Positions 27,737 through 37,129 of a stretch of DNA of 50,553 nt are shown here, in pieces. Both the position numbers and the translations under genes were made by a program. Source of the stretch: Andalucia godoyi (lineage: Eukaryota; Discoba; Jakobea; Jakobida; Andaluciidae); contig VRVR01000030.1 in the NCBI GenBank assembly GCA_009859145.1, positions 1 through 50,553 on the forward strand, given 5' to 3'. The first letter of the stretch is position 1, and each line of letters starts with the position of its first letter. The notes beneath the pieces are model-generated. The model made no database searches and was not told the origin of the DNA. It worked only from the letters and a program-made list of their open reading frames with translations.

Positions 27737-28414
27737 ATGCAGCAAGACAACCGTCAGTTCCCGGCCCATGTTCACATGGTCAACCACCCGCTTGTGAAGG
27801 ACAAGATCTCTCGTCTGCGTGCTACAAAGACGGATTCCAAGACATTCCGTGACCTTGTTTCGGAGATCACGCAGTTGGTCTGCTTTGAGGCGACCCGAGA
27901 TCTGCCTCTTACGACTGCCGAGATCGATACGCCGGTGACGCGGTGTGTCGGGCATGTCTTGGCTACGCAGCCCGCCATTGTCCCCATTTTGCGCGCAGGA
28001 CTTGGCATGCAGGAAGGTATGCTCTCGATGCTTCCGACTGCGCAGGTGTTCCACATTGGCTTGTATCGTGACGAAATGACGTTCTCGCCAATCGAGTACT
28101 ACAACAAGCTGCCGTCAAAGTGCCATGCAAAGTACATTTACTTGCTTGATCCCATGTTGGCGACTGCCGGATCCGCATGCGCAGCCATCGACATCCTCAA
28201 GAACTGGACCGAGACCTCCCCGGAGCTTGCGCCCAAGATCACGTTCATCTGCTTGCTTGCATCACCAGGCGGAATCAAGACTCTCACGTCGCGCCATCCG
28301 GACGTCGAGATCTTCACCGCAAACATCGACGAGGGACTCAACGACCACGGATTCATCACCCCGGGAGCAGGAGATGTCGGCGACAGGCTCTTCAACACCG
28401 TCCGAAAGGCTTAA
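27737..28414 (+). CDS. UPRT: Uracil phosphoribosyltransferase
   Basis: 225 residues. Converts uracil plus PRPP to UMP. Seen: the Upp-type N-terminus HMVNHPLVKDKISRLRATKT, then ILRAGLGM, the uracil UPRT flexible loop region HIGLYRDE, the PRPP motif YLLDPMLATAGSACAAID, and the C-terminal NDHGFITPGAGDVGDRLF that binds uracil. Slightly longer than bacterial Upp (208). This is the active Upp type, since the PRPP loop and C-terminal uracil motif are intact, unlike the UPRT-like domain of uridine kinases. In the fungal URC pathway UPRT is one of the required genes. Finding it beside URC1 is discussed in the findings. The ATG at 27737 is preceded by a pyrimidine-rich then A-rich leader. Confidence 0.95.
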   Translation: MQQDNRQFPAHVHMVNHPLVKDKISRLRATKTDSKTFRDLVSEITQLVCFEATRDLPLTTAEIDTPVTRCVGHVLATQPAIVPILRAGLGMQEGMLSMLPTAQVFHIGLYRDEMTFSPIEYYNKLPSKCHAKYIYLLDPMLATAGSACAAIDILKNWTETSPELAPKITFICLLASPGGIKTLTSRHPDVEIFTANIDEGLNDHGFITPGAGDVGDRLFNTVRKA

Positions 28415-28743
28415 AGTACTGCAAGAAGACATTCGTGTTTCCCTTTCCCATCTTCTTCTTTTCTTCCTTGTATGTGTGTGCGCTGGACTTCTCTGTGCCT
28501 GCGTTCATTCCCCGTGTTCCGTCTGTCCGTCTGTCCGTCTGTCCGTCTGTTTCGTGTTCCTTGTTCCGTGTTCCGTGTCTGTTCGTTGATTGTTCTTGCG
28601 TCTGCTAAACAAAGAAGGAGAAGGGAGAAAACAAAAACACGACGTGGTGTTTTTTATTTGATTTTCCCCCTTTTTCTTTTGTTCCCTTTTTCGTTGCGTA
28701 GGCGTTGCTCAAGGTAGATTTATTTCCAGTAAAATGTCGTCCG

Positions 28744-28986
28744 TCATCGCCCACTTTGAAAGGCCTCTGATATTTTCTCTTCCTGTCTCTCCTCGTCCTC
28801 GACCTCGTCCTCGCTCCCGCAGAATATCTTGGCATACTGGTCAAGGCGACACCGAGGGTTCGCCTTTTGAAGAGCGACGCGATCCTCCTTTCGAACACCC
28901 TCGGGATTGCGGAAAACAATACTTCTGCATCTTCGCCGGATTGCCCGGTGTCTTTTTTTTTTTTTGTTGTAGAGAAAGACGTACAT
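28744..28986 (-). CDS. Possible small or broken coding fragment
   Basis: An 80-codon minus-strand frame. Its last ~55 residues (from SIVFRNPEGVRKEDRV to KISEAFQSGR) have a natural charged composition, with an acidic run EDEVEDEE. The first 25 are Lys/Arg-rich from a poly-A-like tract. It could be a last exon whose acceptor lies in the A-rich part, a gene remnant next to repeat copy C, or chance. No family recognised. Confidence 0.25.
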   Translation of the reverse strand: MYVFLYNKKKKRHRAIRRRCRSIVFRNPEGVRKEDRVALQKANPRCRLDQYAKIFCGSEDEVEDEERQEEKISEAFQSGR

Positions 28987-29056
28987 GTTGACCCGCAGAT
29001 AATATCTTGCTCAGAACGTTTTTGCCGTCTGACGATCTTCTTCTTCTTCTTCTTCT

Positions 29057-29351
29057 TTGCTCTCCGCCTCCGACGAGGAGGGGATCAACGGGTTTCTTGG
29101 TTCTCGCTATCTTCGGAGCATGGCCGGTTTGCGTTTTTCGGGAAGATCCCTCTTTGGAGCCATGAGATCCTTTGTCTTTGTCTTTGTCTTTGATGAAAGG
29201 TGCTGCTTGAGGGTTCGGTTATGAAAGACATAAATCAAACAGAAAGAATAATAGAAAGACAGACCAAAACGTGAAGAATGACGACGACTTGATTACGGTA
29301 AGAAAATCGTTTTGTTTGATGTTCAAACGTTGATGCGCAAAACTGCCAACC
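29057..29351 (-). mobile_element. Interspersed repeat, copy C (truncated, ~0.3 kb)
   Basis: On the minus strand this matches the first ~295 bases of copy A, and it lies in the same orientation as copy B (44.5 kb). It includes the (TTTGTC)n hexamers, the imperfect hairpin and the conserved terminal GCAAAACTGCCAACC. The match ends abruptly at a (TTC)n tract at 29038-29056, so the other half is missing. It is more diverged than A is from B, with several substitutions including loss of the ATG of the 69-codon frame, which argues that the repeat does not need that protein. Confidence 0.8.
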
Positions 29352-29553
29352 TTCTCATTAGAAATAATTTTTTTAAAGTGTTTATTTTATAATCTTGTTT
29401 AATTTTTGGTTTTTTAAAATATTATTATCCTTTTCTGATTCCCGCTCTTCAAGACTTTTTAGGTACTGTTTGCTTTGTGCGCCGATTCGCTTGCATTTGG
29501 ATAGACGCTAGTTTCCTCTTCTTGATCTTGCTGTTGATCTTGCTGTTGCTGCA

Positions 29554-31866
29554 ATGTCTGAGGATTACGAAGACGACTTTGAGTCGGATCCGAGCATATT
29601 GACAAGTCCTTCGAGCGGTACTCGTCGATCTTCGAACGGCCCGTCCATCGCCGTTCCGCCATCGTCACTGACTGCCAGTTTCCATCAGTCTCCACAGAGC
29701 AGCCTGCGAACTCCCTCCAACGAATCGAATGCATTCACGCCAAGATCAAGACATGTTCGGTACGCAGATGAAGACGCAGTTCCATCTCCGCGTTTTTCCA
29801 ATATCGACGACTCAGAACAAGCGCATTCCAATGCGCAGTTTACCAGACCGAGGTTTGTACGAAATGACACTGCATCGACATTCACTCCAGATGCCGACTC
29901 GCCTACAAGTAATCTGTCCGATGACGATTTTTTTGAAGACGATTTTCCTGCGGATGCGAGCTCTGCAAATCCGAACGACCGTTCGCAGCGACGTCGCCGA
30001 TATGGTGTCCACGAGGAACCGCAGAATCATCACCACCATCTGCAACAGCAGCAGCACCAACAGCAGCAGCAGCAGCACGAGCAATATGCGAGAAATGGGC
30101 CGGGTCCGAGTTCATCGAAGAGCCCGTATTCCGAGCACTCTGCAGCATCTTCGCGGCAAGACCACGAGAATCCACATGATGTGCACGGATCACAAGCACC
30201 AGCTCCCTCGGGGTCTCCTTCTGCGCTGTTTTTGGACGAAGATGATGTCATTTCTCCACCTGAACATGCACGCCACGGGTACGAGGAGGCAGAACAGTCA
30301 CGACAGCATGGGCATACGACCTTTCAGGATCCAGCTTTGCAGTCACACGATGATCCGCATCATGCACAGCACCAGCAGTATGTAGAGCAGCAGTCAGTGG
30401 TTGAACAACATGGGGACCGTCCGGATGACGAAGCTGCAGAGGGCAGATATCCTGTGATTCGTGAGGATCCGTATTTCTCATCGTCTACGATGCATCGATC
30501 CTTTGTCGCCGCGCTGGATGGACTGCGCATTGAACGACGGGAGGATCTGCAGCGATATATCAAAGAATGTGCGCAATCGTGGATGGCTCGAAGTTCGTAT
30601 GAACAGCGTGTGAAGCAGTATAACCAGCTTGTGAACCGTGAAGTCGACAGACGGAAAAAGGAAGATCACTTGTTGGATTGGGTGAAATCCCAGCGATCCT
30701 TCTGGACTCCGCATCCGATGGCGTCATCCCCGTCGTCTTATTTTGGAGAAGTAGGTGACGAAATGTGGATTGGGATGCGATCTTCATCGGACTATCTTCT
30801 TGGTATTTGCGAAATCGATGAGGAGGAACGGTTGTACGAGTGGAGGGATCTCTTGCATCCCCATTCTCCGACAAACGGAAGCCATTCTTCCACAACAACC
30901 GCGCCGAATGCCCAGTATGCAGCAACATCCTCGGGCAATTCCACGGCAAGATCCGGTTCGAAAGGATCCGCCGTCCGGCGCCAAAAAAACCGAGGCTCCT
31001 CTGCTCCTCTCCACTCTCGAGCTTCGAGCTCGCGCCCACAGCCGCCGAGTAGTGCTTCGATCCGAAAATCAGGCAGTCGCAGAACATATACTGGACAGGA
31101 CGCTGCTTCCGGTGAAGCAGATGATCGAGTCGAAATCGGTGGGCCGAACCCCTCGAGGTCCTCTTCAAAGCCGCTGTCAACAGAGGATAAACAAGCAAAC
31201 TGGATCGTTAAGCACACGGTCCGTGACGCTTCCTTGACTGCCCTGCAGTCTCCGTGGAGCCCGGTGATGAATCCCCCGCCTTCTCCAGCCCACGCGCGTT
31301 CGATGATGTCAACTTCAACCTCATCCTACTCAGGACGTAGGCTATCTTCAGCGGGTCCAGTCGTGCCTCCCCGTGCATCCGCCTCTGGACCAGCCGTCGA
31401 TCCCTCGCGTGCAGAGCGCGTTCCCCGGACGTATCGCCCCCTTCCGTCCAGCCGAGTTGCTCAGCCTCCATTGTCAAAGGAGGTTTTGAAAGAACTGCAA
31501 AACATGGTCGACAAGCACTTGCAAGATGCTCGAAATCGCAAGACGAAGCTCATGCGGGTGACCCAACGTGCTCTGAGCCCGGATTGCCATCAATACCTTA
31601 TTTGGATCGAACGGTTTCGAGACGCATTTGACCGCGAAGCTCGCAAGGGTCTCACGTCCCTCAGCGTTTCTCGAAGCTCCCTGTCGACTGAAACTCTTGA
31701 TCCGTTATCTCTCGATTCCTATTTAATTGGGGCAGCATCTCAAGGATCGATGGCGACGGATTCGAATCACGCGTTTATTTCCCATCGACCGCAGAATTCG
31801 GGATCACTTGCATCGTCTGCAGATCGCGTGCGTCGCATGGACAGCAATATTCGGGTTCTGAAATGA
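29554..31866 (+). CDS. Large disordered orphan protein 1 (770 aa)
   Basis: The frame opens MSEDYEDDFESDPSIL and is acidic, then Ser/Pro/His/Gln-rich. A glutamine run from CAG repeats lies around residues 163-178. One compact-looking segment spans ~310-440: DALRIER-type helices, then KKEDHLLDWVKSQRSFWTPHP, DEMWIGMRSSSDYLLGICEIDEEERLYEWRDLL. A helical stretch with charged heptads lies near 640-700 (KEVLKELQNMVDKHLQDARNR, then YLIWIERFRDAFDRE). No known domain recognised. Acidic YEDDFES starts occur in several ciliary/centrosomal proteins, but that alone is not evidence. The start is the first ATG after a stop-rich leader. The size of the frame and codon use make the gene itself secure. Confidence 0.75.
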   Translation: MSEDYEDDFESDPSILTSPSSGTRRSSNGPSIAVPPSSLTASFHQSPQSSLRTPSNESNAFTPRSRHVRYADEDAVPSPRFSNIDDSEQAHSNAQFTRPRFVRNDTASTFTPDADSPTSNLSDDDFFEDDFPADASSANPNDRSQRRRRYGVHEEPQNHHHHLQQQQHQQQQQQHEQYARNGPGPSSSKSPYSEHSAASSRQDHENPHDVHGSQAPAPSGSPSALFLDEDDVISPPEHARHGYEEAEQSRQHGHTTFQDPALQSHDDPHHAQHQQYVEQQSVVEQHGDRPDDEAAEGRYPVIREDPYFSSSTMHRSFVAALDGLRIERREDLQRYIKECAQSWMARSSYEQRVKQYNQLVNREVDRRKKEDHLLDWVKSQRSFWTPHPMASSPSSYFGEVGDEMWIGMRSSSDYLLGICEIDEEERLYEWRDLLHPHSPTNGSHSSTTTAPNAQYAATSSGNSTARSGSKGSAVRRQKNRGSSAPLHSRASSSRPQPPSSASIRKSGSRRTYTGQDAASGEADDRVEIGGPNPSRSSSKPLSTEDKQANWIVKHTVRDASLTALQSPWSPVMNPPPSPAHARSMMSTSTSSYSGRRLSSAGPVVPPRASASGPAVDPSRAERVPRTYRPLPSSRVAQPPLSKEVLKELQNMVDKHLQDARNRKTKLMRVTQRALSPDCHQYLIWIERFRDAFDREARKGLTSLSVSRSSLSTETLDPLSLDSYLIGAASQGSMATDSNHAFISHRPQNSGSLASSADRVRRMDSNIRVLK

Positions 31867-32058
31867 CGTCCTTATCGGCGTTCTGTTCTTATTTTCATTT
31901 CACTATCATTTGGCTTTATCATAAGTTGTTGTTTTTTTGTGTTTTTTTATACTTTTTCAATTTCATTTTTTCGAGATACTACGGGAAACTTGTACATGCT
32001 CTGGCGTATTTGGCTTCGCATTTTGTGATTTCTCTTCCAATGCAGAAAGCATTCGCTT

Positions 32059-32089
<31 letters not shown>

Positions 32090-32143
32090 CACCGCAAAGA
32101 AAAACGGGATATCTACAACCCACCTGGCAGCAAACGAATTTGC
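31867..32143. repeat. Convergent spacer with a T12-G21 homopolymer junction
   Basis: 277 bases between two stop codons. 32057-32068 is a run of 12 T directly followed by 21 G (32069-32089). Such a G tract is rare and unstable. It could be G-quadruplex forming, or its length could be a sequencing/assembly estimate. Confidence 0.8.
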
Positions 32144-34126
32144 TCAAGAAAACCGATCCCGTGGAACGGATATGGCAGCCTGGGATCCATTTTCAACTAG
32201 ATTTCGTAGACTGCTTACTTTTGATTCCAACTCGGTTCGCCTGCGCTTTGTTGACGACAGCTCTTCCTCCAGTTCTCGTTCACGTTTAAGTAAATCAGCC
32301 TTTTGACGCTCGAGATCCGCAAGATTCTTTTCTGCTTGTTGCTTGCGAATGGCGATTGCCTTTTGCTCCTCCTCTCGGATCGTAAGCAAAACACGCAAGA
32401 GCTCATCCGCAAATATGGGGTCGGACACGAAATTGACTTTCGACAGAGCTGCAAGAGTGGGAGTAGCGCGGGACAAATCCGGGGACATCATCTTTTCCAA
32501 CGGACCATCAAAAGCGATCATCGCGGGGTAAATCACAGTTCTGATGTGCTCTGGAAGTGAGGTTGCAACATCTGCATACGAGTAGAAAGAAGAAGAAATG
32601 TTTGGATTACGGGAATCGTGAGATGCCAGAGGCTGCAATGGCTGTTCCTGACTCTTTGCGTTCAAAAACACCTTGCTGGCATGCTGTGGAGGACCCATTG
32701 GAAGGTGAGTCACATTGGACGAAATCGTTTGCATCGTACTAAGTGTAGGGGCTGCACGGTAGTTGGATGTTGCGTTGTTGTTGCTGTTGTTGCTGCTGCT
32801 GCTGCTGTTGTTGTTGTTGTGGTTCTGCTTTGATAAATGGGAGACTGTGCTCGAAAAAAGGGTTGGGGCCGAGACCCTGTAGCACAACAACGAATCCATC
32901 GACGCAGGCAAAGAAGCAGAAATCGGCTTTTGGCCAAAACCCGCCGTCGAATGTGCTGAAGCAGATTCGGTCGTCGTGCCGTCGGAGTTTGAGGACGTGG
33001 ATTGTGATTTCGAGTTAGCAAGAACGATGCTCGGCCCTGGGCCTGCTGCTGCTGTTGCTGGAAGCGGCTTCGCCGGCGGAAGATCATGCAATCCTGGAAA
33101 CATCCCGGGGGGACACGCGATTTCACACATCAGCCGAAGCTCCCGTGCATTCCAGTGGCGTGTATATCGAGGAAAGCGCATCTCAAATTGGACAACTGCC
33201 CCGGGAATTAAAGATGCCACGAAATCCAATTCCTCCAGGCACAGCATGTGGGGTGCTGCAAAATGCGCGGGAACGTCTGTCTTCCATTTGATCCAATATG
33301 AGGATCTGTATCCGGAATTTAGCTCCCCCAGCACTCTGCCATGAATTGCTTCAATCGGAGAATGTCCCTCAACAATCATTACGTGTTCCGCTACGAGTTG
33401 AAACGAGTTGTAAAGGTTGTACGCCGTTCTTGCGTCATAATTGTGAAACATCTTCGCGCCGCCAAACGTCTTGGGCCATTTTGATCGAACAGATTTCCAA
33501 TTATCCCTAGTGACATCGCTGGGCGGATTGGCGAGCGCAAGTCCCTGCAGGACGGCGAAACGAAGATATGCACCGTCTTCCTTGTCGTGAGCCAGATCCG
33601 ACGAAAACAGAAACAGAAGGTCGCATGGCGACTGCGGAAAGGCGCGTCGTAAATCTCGTGACTGAACATATGATTCCAACAACTGATACTCTCCGGGGTT
33701 CCAGTCAAAGCGGGGTCGCCGGTATGTCTTTTCAAACTCCAGAAGATAGTCCCCCCAGCCATACCGAATCAAATTTGGAAGCGAAATGGAAGACGACGTG
33801 GTGCCGTGGGAAAAGATCTGGTAGAACGATCGGTTCGACACTTCAATATCCAAGAAACGACCGCATATCGCCACAGCACTTTCTTGAGGAATGTAGTTCT
33901 CGCGAGACAGTGAAAAGCAAGAGTACGACGCAGGCTGTGACTTGTCTACTTTGGGGAGTGAACTTGCGAAGCTCGCGGATCGCAGCCGCTCAATCATCTC
34001 GGGGCTGAGTGCTCCAATATCCTCGTGATGAACATCTGAAATGCACACATTCAGCGGATCCGGAAAGCGATTCGCAAGCAGCAGCCGCGATCCGTTTGCA
34101 GCACTCGGAATTTCTGCAATGCTCAT
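32144..34126 (-). CDS. Large orphan protein 2 (660 aa)
   Basis: Residues 1-~350 look folded: FPDPLNVCISDVHHEDIG, RYGWGDYLLEFEKTY, PCDLLFLFSSDLAHDKEDG, SSYWIKWKTDVPAHF and VQFEMRFPRYTRHWNARE. Residues ~350-520 are low-complexity Ser/Asn/Thr, with an Asn/Ser run encoded by (CAA/CAG)n around 32780-32818. The C-terminus (~590-645) is a strong coiled coil with many Lys, Arg, Glu (EEQKAIAIRKQQAEKNLADL and onward). I do not recognise a family. A cytoskeletal or scaffold role is only a guess from the coiled coil. The ATG at 34126 follows AT-rich leader. Confidence 0.75.
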   Translation of the reverse strand: MSIAEIPSAANGSRLLLANRFPDPLNVCISDVHHEDIGALSPEMIERLRSASFASSLPKVDKSQPASYSCFSLSRENYIPQESAVAICGRFLDIEVSNRSFYQIFSHGTTSSSISLPNLIRYGWGDYLLEFEKTYRRPRFDWNPGEYQLLESYVQSRDLRRAFPQSPCDLLFLFSSDLAHDKEDGAYLRFAVLQGLALANPPSDVTRDNWKSVRSKWPKTFGGAKMFHNYDARTAYNLYNSFQLVAEHVMIVEGHSPIEAIHGRVLGELNSGYRSSYWIKWKTDVPAHFAAPHMLCLEELDFVASLIPGAVVQFEMRFPRYTRHWNARELRLMCEIACPPGMFPGLHDLPPAKPLPATAAAGPGPSIVLANSKSQSTSSNSDGTTTESASAHSTAGFGQKPISASLPASMDSLLCYRVSAPTLFSSTVSHLSKQNHNNNNSSSSSNNSNNNATSNYRAAPTLSTMQTISSNVTHLPMGPPQHASKVFLNAKSQEQPLQPLASHDSRNPNISSSFYSYADVATSLPEHIRTVIYPAMIAFDGPLEKMMSPDLSRATPTLAALSKVNFVSDPIFADELLRVLLTIREEEQKAIAIRKQQAEKNLADLERQKADLLKRERELEEELSSTKRRRTELESKVSSLRNLVENGSQAAISVPRDRFS

Positions 34127-34935
34127 TTTCTATTACTACTATTATGATTAGTATTTGTCTTTGATTTTTCTCTTTTTTTTTTTTCCTTTTTTTTTTTTTT
34201 TCTGGTTCTGGTTCTGGTTCTGGTTTTGGCTTTGTTTTGCCGGGGGGGGCTTCCTTTTCCCTCTTTTTTCTCTTCGGACTTTGGAAATAGCTGACAAGAA
34301 ACAAGCGCAACCAATACAGGTGTGAGAACTAACCAGTTGAGACCACTCGAGTGTAAACGGGAGAGAAAGCGAGGCGAGAGAAACGTGAAAGATGATAAAG
34401 TCTCGACGAACACCCAAATAAGGAGAAAAAATAATGAAATGATGTGCTCGACTGCTCTCACAAGGACGATTCCAGTTATACGACGCTCGAAAGCTCCGGG
34501 TTTTTTTTAATTTTAAAAAACCTCTTTATTTATACGATTGCCTCTCGATGATTAGGGTTTTTCGAACTGTGCTTGTCAATCCTCTTTTTCTCAAGATGGT
34601 CGATGCGCCTTGTTTCCTTTTGCCAAGCATGCTTTCCCCATTGCCGCGAAAACATTCCGTGATTTTTATTCCCTCAGATATTGATGTGAGATGATTTGAT
34701 GTCTTGAAAAAAGAATGAAATAAAAAAAACCCTCACGCGGGAGTGCAGTTTCATTTGCTGAACACCTTTATGATACATTGCTCGCGAGTCGTGACGGTTC
34801 CCTTCAGGCAATAGAGATCGCCAGCACGACAAACGCACGTCAGTCGTTTTCCCGCACGCACACACACGCTTATATTATCGTAAACAACAGCGAAAGGAAG
34901 AAGAAGAAGAAACCCCGTTACTCTATACAAACCAC
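34127..34935. other. Spacer, no gene called
   Basis: 809 bases between two minus-strand genes. 34160-34235 is T-rich with (TTCTGG)n units in the leader of the 32-34 kb gene. 34500-34520 and 34540-34600 are AT-rich. Small frames exist (for example 34602-34700 plus, 32 codons) but without support. Confidence 0.5.
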
Positions 34936-36768
34936 CTATGAACCGTCGAGATTCTGTCTCCATGATTGCCAACTGGACCTGCTTGCTTGCAAAGCTGCTG
35001 CAGACAGTGTGGTTCGCGCAGTATCCATGTTGGACGCATCTGCATGGTCACCTTCGCTCTTCTCAAGCAGTTCTCGAAACTTCTTCAACGACATTGCTGA
35101 CACATTCGACTTTAGAATTTCTTCTTTGTACAGATCCATCAGCGGTCTTCTCCATCCTGCAAGTATGTGTGCCGGAGCTTCCGCAGGCTGGATGAAAGAC
35201 GGAAGCATCAGACCGCCATACAATACAGCTTCTTCCCATTGCTCATCTGTCAGCAAGAGGCGCACGTTGACGTCGCGTGGAGACTCGCAGGCAGGCAGCT
35301 TCACAGAAGATGCATGTTCCGCAGTAGCACCATTGGACTCCTCGACAAGAAAAGTACCGCATTCTTCGGCGGATTCGCAGGAGGATACCTCGGATGAAGA
35401 ACGAGATCGGTCCTCTGCAAAAATGGAAACTATGATTGGAGTGTTTCCCTCTGAAGCTGGCGACAGAACCGGAAGACCTTCCTCCAGAAGAATGTATGCA
35501 CTTTGAGCGCTGATCTGTGTTGGCTCGATTGCCAGCAATGCGCCATTCTCCACGGAACCCACTTGTGAACTTTCCGGATGTGGCTCTTTCGCACCAGAAT
35601 GGAGTGTTTCGCTTTCAGATGAGGATGCAGTTCCTTCTGTTTCCATGTCATTTTCATCTTCGATGTGAAGAACAGGAGAGTCAGATACAACAATAACCGT
35701 GCTCTGGGCTTCATTGTTCTCCGCCTTGGCATTTCTGACGACACAGGCAGAAATCTCTGTATTACCCTTCGTCTGCGACCGATCTTTTTCATTATCCAGA
35801 GCATCCACTTGCACAACCTCGTCAGCAACCGCCCGAACTTCCTCAAAATCCGAAACGCACACTTGCACAGCGGCATCCACGCCCGTGATCAGGCGAGATG
35901 TGCTCACTTGGACACCGTCTTCTGTGAATGTACTTGCGTCCTGAACACCACTACTTCCCCTGGTTTGCGAGATGGCCTCTAAATCGGTGGGGTCTGAAGA
36001 GACTCCCACAAACGGTACCTTTCCCTTCTCCAAATCATCCAGCAGAACTGGAATTGGTGGAGAAACTCTGATGGCACCACTATGATCCACGGAGCCTTTA
36101 TCTGGATCTTCCAGATGCACTGGAAGCGGATCCGGAGAAAGAGAACGTAGCAATGCCGGTAGCTGATCCGGATTTCGGTCCACAGTCGCGATGACGACTA
36201 CTGCATTTCCACGTGGAGACGGTGCTGCAGAAGACACGAGAGACTCTGGGTCCTCCGTACTGGGGTCTTCTTCTTGTTCTTGCTGGATTTCGACAGACAG
36301 TTCGACATCGTCTATCACGCTCTGGTCGTCGGCAGCGACGGAATACTCGGATGCAGATCCATCGGCGTTGCCCCCGGATCCCCATCCAGACGCCAATGTG
36401 TTCGACCGAAACGATCCTGAGAGCGAATCTTCTTTGTGCAGACTGCACAGATCTTCCAGTTTTTGCCAGTGACGAACAGCCTCTTCCCTTTCTCTGATAA
36501 CTGCACGGCGCTCCTGCGCAACAACGGCCAGTCTTCTTTGAATGCTTAGTGCTGACGGGCTCCTGCTTGCGGTCGACTGAATGCCGTGAGCTTGTTCTGC
36601 TGCTGAAGACAGTTTGGTTTGCAACTGTTGCAAATTTGCTTCTGTCTGGGTCAGAACGGCCAGTGTCATGTCGAGATCTTGAATCACATCCATAATCGCA
36701 CATATCCTCATTTCCGCACGGGAAACAACGGCCAGCGATGCAGAAAATGCACCTTCATCTCTTTCCAT
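34936..36768 (-). CDS. Large acidic disordered orphan protein 3 (610 aa)
   Basis: I start at ATG 36768 (MERDEGAFS). The 26 codons upstream are an (RE)n run made by a CT microsatellite and are probably leader. Residues ~5-130 are predicted coiled coil: VQ-type heptads in IMDVIQDLDMTLAVLTQTEA, then RLAVVAQERRAVIREREEAV. The middle ~140-500 is strongly acidic and Ser-rich with repeated QVS/DxxVQV patterns, including VDAAVQVCVSD and VADEVVQVDA. A final ~80 residues look folded or helical (LTDEQWEEAVLYGGLMLPSF, SLKKFRELLEK). No family recognised. It is adjacent to two other orphan genes of similar style. Confidence 0.7.
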   Translation of the reverse strand: MERDEGAFSASLAVVSRAEMRICAIMDVIQDLDMTLAVLTQTEANLQQLQTKLSSAAEQAHGIQSTASRSPSALSIQRRLAVVAQERRAVIREREEAVRHWQKLEDLCSLHKEDSLSGSFRSNTLASGWGSGGNADGSASEYSVAADDQSVIDDVELSVEIQQEQEEDPSTEDPESLVSSAAPSPRGNAVVVIATVDRNPDQLPALLRSLSPDPLPVHLEDPDKGSVDHSGAIRVSPPIPVLLDDLEKGKVPFVGVSSDPTDLEAISQTRGSSGVQDASTFTEDGVQVSTSRLITGVDAAVQVCVSDFEEVRAVADEVVQVDALDNEKDRSQTKGNTEISACVVRNAKAENNEAQSTVIVVSDSPVLHIEDENDMETEGTASSSESETLHSGAKEPHPESSQVGSVENGALLAIEPTQISAQSAYILLEEGLPVLSPASEGNTPIIVSIFAEDRSRSSSEVSSCESAEECGTFLVEESNGATAEHASSVKLPACESPRDVNVRLLLTDEQWEEAVLYGGLMLPSFIQPAEAPAHILAGWRRPLMDLYKEEILKSNVSAMSLKKFRELLEKSEGDHADASNMDTARTTLSAAALQASRSSWQSWRQNLDGS

Positions 36769-36812
36769 TCCACCTTCAGCAGCCTTCCTTTCTCTCTCCC
36801 TCTCCCTCTCTC

Positions 36813-36843
<31 letters not shown>

Positions 36844-37129
36844 CACTGTTTCTCGATCTTTTCTTTTTTGTTCTCTCTAGCGGTGTTGTTGTTTATGTCG
36901 GATATGTGGAGTCTTTCTTGTTGCTCTTGATTTCCCTCGGATCGGCCCAACGGCTGACAGGGTGTGGGTTTCGGAGGGGAATTGGACAAAAAGAAAAGGG
37001 TCGGTGAAATACGGAAATACGAGAGATGGCTCAAGGGGTGCCTCACTACGATAGGGGAGGAGGGGAAAAGATGTGCAAGCATGAAGCACCGGATGAACAG
37101 CCGTCATGCGAGAAACGCAGCAGCCCACG
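36769..37129. repeat. Spacer with CT microsatellite
   Basis: 361 bases. 36790-36843 is (CT)n with CCCTCT interruptions. The rest is 3' flank of HAP2. No gene. Confidence 0.6.

Larger units (their letters stand above)
28415..29553. other. Spacer with microsatellite, coding-like fragment and repeat copy C
   Basis: Contains an 8-base (GTCTGTCC)n run at 28521-28550, a minus-strand coding-like fragment (28744-28986), repeat copy C (29057-29351) and an AT-rich block at 29360-29430. The last 120 bases are probably leader of the next gene. Confidence 0.55.

Noticed and set aside
36769-36846. (RE)n N-terminus of the 34.9-36.8 kb protein
   Set aside because: Produced by a CT microsatellite. A normal ATG follows directly at 36768.
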